Source of the DNA: Algiphilus sp.
GTDB taxonomy: Bacteria > Pseudomonadota > Gammaproteobacteria > Nevskiales > Nevskiaceae
DNA: 64,000 bases
Assembly: GCF_023145115.1 (NCBI RefSeq)
Contig: NZ_JAGLEJ010000002.1
Coordinates: 37,918 to 101,917 of the forward strand
Direction: 5' to 3'
Shown: positions 58,236-64,000 of the stretch, piece after piece
Layout: each line of letters opens with the position of its first letter
Position numbering within the stretch: position 1 is the stretch's first letter
Notes under the pieces: generated by a model
Told to the model about the DNA's origin: nothing
The model's input: the letters and a program-made list of their open reading frames with translations, nothing else
The model's database searches: none
Program-made: the position numbers and the translations under genes

Positions 58236-58907
58236 TCATGCCTGGCTCGGCATGGCCTCGGCCGCCGTCGCGCGCCGGCTGGCGCGCTGGTCCAGCCACT
58301 GCTTGCCGGCGACCAGGAAGCCCAGGCCGATGAAGGCGCCCGGGGGCAGGGCGGCGAGCAGCCAGCCCTCGAAGCCCGGGACCAGGCGGACCTCCCAGGC
58401 GGCAGCGGCCGGCCCGAACAGCAGCTCGGCGCCGGCCAGCAGCGTGCCCTGACCGAGCGCCTCGCGTACCGCGCCCAGCGCGATCAGCACCAGGCCGAAT
58501 CCCGCGCCCATCATCAGTCCGTCGAAGGCCGCGCGCGGTATGGCGTTCTTCGACGCGAAGGCTTCGGCCCGGCCCAGGATCATGCAGTTGGTCGTGATCA
58601 GCGGGATGAAGATGCCCAGTCGCAGGAAGAGCTCGTGGAGATAGGCATTCATGAACAGCTCGACCGCGGTAACCGCAGCCGCGATGATCATGACGAACAC
58701 CGGGATGCGGATCTCCTTGCGCGTCTGCGAGCGGATGCCCGAGATCAGGACGTTGGTCAGCAGCACCACGAAGAGCGTCGCCAGTGCCATGCCGGTGGCG
58801 TTGACGACCGTCGACGAGGTCGCCAGCAGCGGACACAGGCCGAGCAGCTGCACCATCGCCGGGTTGTTGTTCCACAGGCCCTCGCGGGCGATCTTGGCGT
58901 AGCTCAT
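58236..58907 (-). CDS. rnfE: Rnf complex subunit RnfE
   Basis: A protein of 223 residues with six membrane spans. It begins YAKIAREGLWNNNPAMVQLL, the family start, and contains PLITTNCMILGRAEAFAS, where the Cys helps to hold an iron-sulfur centre between RnfA and RnfE. It is part of the membrane complex that couples NADH-ferredoxin electron transfer to ion movement (or reduces SoxR, as Rsx). It follows rnfG by 142 bp, whereas the other rnf genes here overlap; the gap holds a REP-like pair. Confidence 0.95.
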   Translation of the reverse strand: MSYAKIAREGLWNNNPAMVQLLGLCPLLATSSTVVNATGMALATLFVVLLTNVLISGIRSQTRKEIRIPVFVMIIAAAVTAVELFMNAYLHELFLRLGIFIPLITTNCMILGRAEAFASKNAIPRAAFDGLMMGAGFGLVLIALGAVREALGQGTLLAGAELLFGPAAAAWEVRLVPGFEGWLLAALPPGAFIGLGFLVAGKQWLDQRASRRATAAEAMPSQA

Positions 58908-58944
58908 GACGAATCCAGTCTATCGAACAGAACGGGCCACAAAG

Positions 58945-59020
58945 CGGGGACAGTATATGAATTCCCTGAAGGCGCCGTACGGATCAACCTCATTGCCCGG
59001 GAATTCATATACTGTCCCCG
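58945..59020. repeat. REP-like inverted pair 2, inside the rnf operon
   Basis: CGGGGACAGTATATGAATTCCC at 58945-58966 and its exact reverse complement at 58999-59020 (22 of 22) flank a 32-bp spacer. It shares the GGGACAGTATA core with pair 1. It lies between rnfG and rnfE and may weaken transcription into rnfE or protect the upstream mRNA. Confidence 0.88.
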
Positions 59021-59049
59021 ATCTTGTATCTGATCTCATGCGTCCGATC

Positions 59050-59691
59050 TCACGGTGCGTGCCGCTTTGGATACAGCCGCTCGTGATGCCCGCGGACATA
59101 GGTCAGCACGCGCGCGACCTGGCGCACCACGGCGCGCGGCGTGATGGTGGCGCCGGAGAACTGATCGAAGACCCCGCCGTCGCGCTCGACCTGCCACTTT
59201 CCGGCGGGCGGGTCGCCCAGCGAGCGGCCGGTGAAGCCCAGGATCCAGTCGGTCTTGCCGGTCTCGATCTTGTCGCCCAGCCCGGGGGTTTCGCGGTGCG
59301 AGACCGCGCGGACGCCGGTGATGACGCCGTCGCGGTCGACGCCCACCAGCAGCCGGATGTCGCCGCCGTAGCCTTCGGGCGTGGTGACATCGAAGACCGC
59401 CGCCACCACGTCGCCGTCGCGGCGGGCGCGATAGAGCGTGACCGGCTCGCGCGTGCCCAGTGCGGCCATTGCGTCCGGGTCGTCGATGACACTGGTGTCG
59501 TCGGTGATCGGGCCGTCATAGGCGCCGTCCGGCACCACCTCGCCCAGCCGGCGCTCCAGCGTCGCCTGTACGTTGGCCGCGATGCGCGGCGCCGTCACCG
59601 CATGCGACACGGCCAGCAGCAGAGCCCCCACCACCGCGAAGGCGGCGAGGAGGCCGCCCGAGATCGCCATCTGCCGCAGCAGAGGGCTCAC
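59050..59691 (-). CDS. rnfG: Rnf complex subunit RnfG
   Basis: A protein of 213 residues from GTG 59691, which overlaps the rnfD stop (GTGA); ATG 59670 is seven codons later. One N-terminal span (SGGLLAAFAVVGALLLAVSH) anchors a periplasmic FMN-binding domain. The covalent flavin Thr is in DQFSGATITPRAVV near residue 180. The HRETPGLGDKIE box is typical of the family. Confidence 0.95.
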   Translation of the reverse strand: MSPLLRQMAISGGLLAAFAVVGALLLAVSHAVTAPRIAANVQATLERRLGEVVPDGAYDGPITDDTSVIDDPDAMAALGTREPVTLYRARRDGDVVAAVFDVTTPEGYGGDIRLLVGVDRDGVITGVRAVSHRETPGLGDKIETGKTDWILGFTGRSLGDPPAGKWQVERDGGVFDQFSGATITPRAVVRQVARVLTYVRGHHERLYPKRHAP

Positions 59692-60722
59692 GGTGCGTCC
59701 TCGGGTCGCTTGTGCTGTCCGTAGACCCGTGGCTGCGTGTACTGGTCGATGAGCGGCACGCACAGGTTGAGCAGCAGCACCGCGAACGCGATGGCATCCG
59801 GGTAGTTGCCCCAGGTCCGGATGATGACGGTCAGCGCGCCGATGGCGAGCCCGTAGTACACGCGCCCGGCCGGCGTGGTGGCGGCCGACACCGGGTCGGT
59901 GGCGATAAAGCAGGCACCCAGCAGCGTGGCGCCGGCCAGAACGTGGAACAGCGGGGAGCCGAAGCGGCTCGGGTCGAAGGCCCAGAACGGCAGCGCGAAC
60001 AGCGCGGTGCCGGCGATCACGCCGACCACGATCTGCCATGCGATGAGCCGGCGCGCCAGCAGCCATGCGCCGCCCGCGGCCCAGGCCAGCGCCACCCAGG
60101 CGTGACCCTGCGCGAAGGCGCCGGAGACGCCGCCCGCGGCGATCTCGCCGATGGCGCGGCCGTCGGCCAGGCCGGTGCGCACCGCGTCGAGCGCGGTCGC
60201 GCCGCTGACCGCATCCATGTGCGCGACCCAGTCGCCCGAGAACGCGATCGCGAGCTGCGACAGTGCCGCCTGGGGATCCGACCACAGCGGTGTCATCGCC
60301 GGCCACAGCGACAACTGCAGCGGGCACGACACCAGCAGCACGACGTAGCCGAGCATGGCCGGATTGAACGGGTTCGATCCCAGTCCGCCGTAGATCTGCT
60401 TGCCCAGCACAATGGCACAGACGCCGCCCAGCACCGGGATCCACCAGGGCGTCAGCGGCGGCAGTGCCAGTGCCAGCAGCACGCCGGTGACCAGCGCCGT
60501 GTTGTCGCGCAGCTGCGCGGCGGGACGCCGTCCGCGCGCCCTAAGCCAGAGCGCCTCGGTGGCGACGCAGGCGCCCGCGCACAGTGCGATGTTGAGCAGC
60601 ACGCCCGGCCCGAACAGCAGCACGTAGACCACCAGGCCCGGAATCAGCGCCGCCAGCACGCGCGCCATGATGCCGCCCACGCTGGTGCGCACCGGCAGGT
60701 GCGGCGAAGAGACGACGTTCAT
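59688..60722 (-). CDS. rnfD: Rnf complex subunit RnfD
   Basis: A protein of 344 residues with about ten membrane spans. The flavin attachment site is DAVSGATALDAVRTG near residue 173, and the NPFNPAMLGYVVLLVSCP segment is conserved. It forms the ion-moving core with RnfA and RnfE. ATG 60722 overlaps the rnfC stop by four bases. Confidence 0.96.
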   Translation of the reverse strand: MNVVSSPHLPVRTSVGGIMARVLAALIPGLVVYVLLFGPGVLLNIALCAGACVATEALWLRARGRRPAAQLRDNTALVTGVLLALALPPLTPWWIPVLGGVCAIVLGKQIYGGLGSNPFNPAMLGYVVLLVSCPLQLSLWPAMTPLWSDPQAALSQLAIAFSGDWVAHMDAVSGATALDAVRTGLADGRAIGEIAAGGVSGAFAQGHAWVALAWAAGGAWLLARRLIAWQIVVGVIAGTALFALPFWAFDPSRFGSPLFHVLAGATLLGACFIATDPVSAATTPAGRVYYGLAIGALTVIIRTWGNYPDAIAFAVLLLNLCVPLIDQYTQPRVYGQHKRPEDAP

Positions 60723-63121
60723 GCGTCCTGGCTGCCGGAATCGCCGCGCTGCGCGGCCTTGCGTGCCCTGGCGCGGGCGATGGCCTGCGCGACCGGGTCG
60801 CTGTCGTCGCCGCCATCATCGGCTGCTGGCGCGGATTCCGCTGCGTTGCCGTCTGCGTTCTCCTGCTGCGCGCGCTGCGCCTTGCGTGCCCGCGCCGCCG
60901 CCTTGGCACGCTCGATGGGATCGTCCGAGTCGGCGGCGGTATCGGCCTGCTCCGGTGGCGCGTTCTTTGCAGCCGCCTTCTTCGCCTTGGCTGCGGCGAT
61001 GGCGCGGGCTACGGGGTCGTCGTCGTCTCCACCGGCCTCGCGCGTGGCGGGCGCGGCGTCGGCATCTGCGGCCTGGCGCTGCGCCTTGCGCGCGCGGGCA
61101 GCGGCCCTGGCGCGTTCGACGGGATCGTCCGCCTCGGCGCCGGTTGCTTCGGCGCCGGTGTTTGCCGTGTCTCCGGGCGCGTTCTGCGCCGCGGCTTTCC
61201 TGGCCTTGGCCGCAGCGATGGCGCTGGCGACCGGGTCATCGTCCGCGGCAGGCGCCGGCGCGGCCGCTTCCGCGTCCGCCTCCGCGCCATCGCGCGCCGC
61301 CTTGCGCGCACGGGCGGCGGCCTTGGCGCGCTCGATGGGGTCGTCGGACTCCGCGGCGGAATCCGTCGGCTGCGCCGATGCATCCTTCGCCGCCGCCGCC
61401 TTCTTCGCCTTGGCTGCGGCGAGGGCGCGGGCGACCGGATCGTCGTCGCTTCGCTCCGATGCCTCTGCCTCCCCGGCCTTGCGGGCCTGGGCGGCGGCCT
61501 TGGCACGCGCGATCGGGTCGTCGCCGCCATCGGCGTCGGTGGCCGCAGTGTCGGTGTCACCGGCCGCTGCCGCTTTCTTCGCCCTGGCGGCGGCCATCGC
61601 GCGGGCCACCGGATCATCGGCAGGCTCGGGAGCGGGGGCGGGCGATGCCGTGGCGGCGGTGTCGGTGCCGCGCGCCTTCTGCTTGCGGGCGGCGCGCGCG
61701 GCCTCCTTCTTGGCAGCCTCGCGCTCCAGGCGGCGCTGGCGTTCCTCGTGGCGCACGCGGGCGGCGTCGGCGGCGATGCGCTCGCGCTCCTCGGCCCAGA
61801 TCTCGGTCTTGGCGAAGCGGTAGTACTGCACCAGCGGAATGTGGCTGGGGCAGACGGCGGCGCAGCAGCCGCATTCGATGCAGTCGAAGAGGTTGTAGGC
61901 CTGCGTCTTGTCGAGCTCGCGGGCGCGTGCATGCCAGTAGAGCTGTTGCGGCAGCAGTCCGGCCGGGCAGGCGTCGGTGCAGGCGCCGCAGCGAATGCAG
62001 GGCATGGCCTGCTCGTCCGGACGCACTTCCTCCGGTCGCATGGCCAGCAGGCAGTTGCTGGACTTGACCACCGGTACTTCGGCGTCGTCCGGAATGCCGA
62101 TGCCCATCATCGGGCCCCCCATCACCAGTCGGCCGGGCGGCACGGCATAGCCGCCGAAGTGCGCCACCAGGAAGGACAGCGGCGTGCCGATGCGCGCGCG
62201 CACGTTGCGCGGATGCGCCATGGCGTTGCCGGTCAGGCTGATGACGCGGTCGATCATGGGCTCGCCGTGCACGACCGCGCGATGGAAGGCGCGCACCGTG
62301 CCCGGGTTCTGGCAGACGATGCCGATATCCAGCGGCAGCCCCTGGCTGGGGACCTCGCGCCCGGTGAGGGTCTGGATGAGCTGCTTCTCGCCGCCCTGCG
62401 GGTAGCGCGTGGGCACCGTCACCACGGTGATGCGCTCGTCGCCGGCGGCGGCCGCGGTCATGGCGGCGATCGCGCCGGGCTTGTTGTCCTCTATGCCGAC
62501 CAGGCACTGGCGCGTGTCCAGCGCCCGCATCATGGCGCGGGCGCCGGCGATGATCTGCTCGGCGTCCTCGGCCATCAGCGCCTGGTCGCAGGCGATGTAG
62601 GGCTCGCACTCGGCGCCGTTGATGATCAGCGCGTCGACCGGGCGGCTGGGGTTGAGCTTGACGAAGGTCGGAAACGACGCTCCACCCAGGCCGGCGATGC
62701 CGGCGGCGCGCGCGATGTCGCGCAGCGCGTGCGGCTCGGCGGTCTCGGGCTCGGCGATGGTCTCCCAGTCCGGTTCGGCCGGGGTGTCGGCGCCGTCGGT
62801 GTCGATGACCACGCAGCGCGCCGGGATGCCGGAAGGGTGCGCCACCGGCCGGTCCTCGATGGCGACCACCGTGCCCGAGCTGGGCGCGTGGATGGGCAGG
62901 GAGATGTAGCCGTGCGCGCGCCCGATGGGCTCGCCGCGACGGACCTGCTGGCCGACCTGGACGATGGCATCGGCCGCGGCCCCCACGTGCTGCGCCAGCG
63001 GCACCACCAGCTGCGGCGGCACCGGGGCCGGCGCGATCGGTTCGCCGGCGACGAGATCCTTGTGATCGTCGAGATGCAGGCCGCCCGGGAAGGACGACAG
63101 GTTCAGCACCGTCGCGCTCAT
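60719..63121 (-). CDS. rnfC: Rnf complex subunit RnfC with a long C-terminal repeat tail
   Basis: A protein of 800 residues. The NADH/FMN part includes GLGGASFPTFVKLNP and INGAECEPYIACD. Two 4Fe-4S clusters bind at CIRCGACTDACP (~376) and CIECGCCAAVCP (~412). From about residue 500 to the end there are nine units of the form DDPVARAxAAAKAKKAA, alternating with DDPIERAKAAARARKA, joined by acidic Ala/Asp spacers. E. coli RnfC also has such a tail, but the alternating two-unit pattern is marked here. The tail is probably a charged helical arm. The start overlaps the rnfB stop by four bases. Confidence 0.95.
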   Translation of the reverse strand: MSATVLNLSSFPGGLHLDDHKDLVAGEPIAPAPVPPQLVVPLAQHVGAAADAIVQVGQQVRRGEPIGRAHGYISLPIHAPSSGTVVAIEDRPVAHPSGIPARCVVIDTDGADTPAEPDWETIAEPETAEPHALRDIARAAGIAGLGGASFPTFVKLNPSRPVDALIINGAECEPYIACDQALMAEDAEQIIAGARAMMRALDTRQCLVGIEDNKPGAIAAMTAAAAGDERITVVTVPTRYPQGGEKQLIQTLTGREVPSQGLPLDIGIVCQNPGTVRAFHRAVVHGEPMIDRVISLTGNAMAHPRNVRARIGTPLSFLVAHFGGYAVPPGRLVMGGPMMGIGIPDDAEVPVVKSSNCLLAMRPEEVRPDEQAMPCIRCGACTDACPAGLLPQQLYWHARARELDKTQAYNLFDCIECGCCAAVCPSHIPLVQYYRFAKTEIWAEERERIAADAARVRHEERQRRLEREAAKKEAARAARKQKARGTDTAATASPAPAPEPADDPVARAMAAARAKKAAAAGDTDTAATDADGGDDPIARAKAAAQARKAGEAEASERSDDDPVARALAAAKAKKAAAAKDASAQPTDSAAESDDPIERAKAAARARKAARDGAEADAEAAAPAPAADDDPVASAIAAAKARKAAAQNAPGDTANTGAEATGAEADDPVERARAAARARKAQRQAADADAAPATREAGGDDDDPVARAIAAAKAKKAAAKNAPPEQADTAADSDDPIERAKAAARARKAQRAQQENADGNAAESAPAADDGGDDSDPVAQAIARARARKAAQRGDSGSQDA

Positions 63122-63675
63122 GCCGCCTCGCGCCGCTTCTGCTCGTCCGGCGCCGGCCAGGTCCAGGTCTTCTGGGTGGGCTGCACCGGCTCCATGGTGA
63201 TGCAGTCCACCGGGCAGGGCGGGATGCACAGCTCGCAGCCGGTGCAGTGATCCTCGATCACGGTGTGCATCTGCTGGGCGGCACCGACGATGGCATCCAC
63301 CGGGCAGGCCTGGATGCACTTGGTGCAGCCGATGCAGGTCTCCTCGTCGATGAGCGCCACCGTGGGCGTCTCCTTGACGGTGCCGTTCTCGGGATTGAGC
63401 GGCTTGGGTTCCTTGCCCAGCAGCTCGGCGAGCTTGACGATGCCTTCCTCGCCGCCCGGCGGGCACTGGTTGATGTCCGCCTCGTCCGCGGCGATGGCCT
63501 TGGCGTAGGGCTTGCAGCCCGGATATCCGCACTGGCCGCACTGTGTCTGCGGCAGCACGGCGTCGATCTGCTCGACCAGCGGGTCGCCCTCGACCTTGAA
63601 GCGCAGGCTTGCGAAGCCGAGCCCGACGCCGAACGCCGCGGCCAGGCCGCCCATGGCGAGGATGGCTTCAAGCAT
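63118..63675 (-). CDS. rnfB: Rnf complex subunit RnfB
   Basis: A protein of 185 residues. An N-terminal anchor (LEAILAMGGLAAAFGVGLGF) is followed by the 4Fe-4S domain CGQCGYPGCKPYAKAIA with a fourth Cys in NQCPPGG, then two ferredoxin clusters CIGCTKCIQACP and CTGCELCIPPCP. It brings electrons from or to ferredoxin. It is the first rnf gene in the window; rnfA, usually directly upstream, is not found in the next 325 bp. Confidence 0.96.
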   Translation of the reverse strand: MLEAILAMGGLAAAFGVGLGFASLRFKVEGDPLVEQIDAVLPQTQCGQCGYPGCKPYAKAIAADEADINQCPPGGEEGIVKLAELLGKEPKPLNPENGTVKETPTVALIDEETCIGCTKCIQACPVDAIVGAAQQMHTVIEDHCTGCELCIPPCPVDCITMEPVQPTQKTWTWPAPDEQKRREAA

Positions 63676-64000
63676 GGGGTACCTCGGTGGTCCCTGTCCT
63701 GGCGTTCACAGCTTCTTCGTTGGCCCCGTTTTGCTCTCGGGTTCCGCGCTTTGGAACCTCGGCGCTATCGAGTGATGCCGCTCGACCGGCGCGGGTTCCT
63801 TTGGTTACGGCCAAAGGAACCAAAGCCATGGTGCCGCACGGGTGGCCTGCCGCGCCGGAGGCGCGGCAGGTGCCCAGCCCGGGAGCCGTGCTCGGGGGCA
63901 CGGGTGAACAGGACATCCCTGTCCTGGTCACCCTTGCTCGACGTCCTGTCTCGCAGCCCCACTGCGCGCGCCTCCCGGTCCGGCCACCCGTGAAGGCACC
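63676..64000. other. Structured non-coding region upstream of rnfB
   Basis: No gene is called in these 325 bp. Four inverted repeats are present: GGTTCC/GGAACC at 63740-63758, GGTTCCTTTGG/CCAAAGGAACC at 63794-63821, CCTGCCGCGCC/GGCGCGGCAGG at 63846-63870 and CAGGACA/TGTCCTG at 63909-63926. The GGTTCC element occurs twice. They may be decayed repeats or a structured leader of the rnf transcript. Confidence 0.65.

Overview
The window is GC-rich chromosomal DNA from a gammaproteobacterium. The evidence is the conserved rnfBCDGE-nth order, the CrbS/CrbR-Acs-symporter acetate region, a DcaP-like porin, a long single-chain PurL, RhlE, and tandem YheS/Uup ABC-F genes. A betaine-type (BCCT) carrier and a possibly sulfated capsule suggest a marine or halophilic lifestyle. 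The genus cannot be read from the sequence. No rRNA, tRNA, CRISPR array, phage or complete insertion sequence was found.

1-22.9 kb is a surface-polysaccharide locus. It opens with the end of a WecA/MraY-type initiating sugar-phosphate transferase. An ABC-type (group 2 capsule) export set, kpsM-kpsT-kpsE-kpsD-like, sits at its centre. Around it lie at least six glycosyltransferase genes, three proteins with sulfotransferase modules, a PpiC-type lipoprotein isomerase and an abundant-looking secreted protein. The most unusual gene encodes a 1519-residue fusion of sulfotransferase, coiled coil, four 38-residue repeats and three GT-A domains. A second glycosyltransferase carries the same repeats. 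No kpsC/kpsS-like genes are in view.

23-36.5 kb is an acetate-uptake and activation region. It holds a two-subunit sodium:solute symporter (DUF4212 plus the VC_2705-type large subunit), a minus-strand trio (receiver, membrane-PAS-DnaQ exonuclease, DUF294 nucleotidyltransferase), a DcaP-like porin divergent from acs, then crbR and the symporter-fused hybrid kinase crbS, whose 3' ends overlap tail to tail by 68 bp. A short motif, CCAAAG(G)TCG, occurs upstream of the symporter and in the porin/acs divergent region, and is a candidate CrbR site.

36.6-40.6 kb is a sulfide-oxidation module: sulfide:quinone oxidoreductase divergent from an ETHE1-type persulfide dioxygenase and a SulP transporter. 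An AT-rich promoter with a 22-bp-spaced direct repeat lies between them. 40.8-55 kb is mostly housekeeping: two ABC-F proteins, a BCCT carrier, rhlE, DUF1820, a metallo-beta-lactamase-fold hydrolase, purL, an orphan PilD-like N-terminal domain and a poly-glycine lipoprotein. 54.7-57.3 kb is a NarL-type response regulator with a 7TMR-DISM histidine kinase.

57.3-64 kb holds nth and rnfE-G-D-C-B. This end is rich in mobile repeats: a 102-bp element with a second copy at 42.7 kb, and two REP-like inverted pairs, one lying between rnfG and rnfE. rnfA is not next to rnfB; a run of hairpins is there instead.
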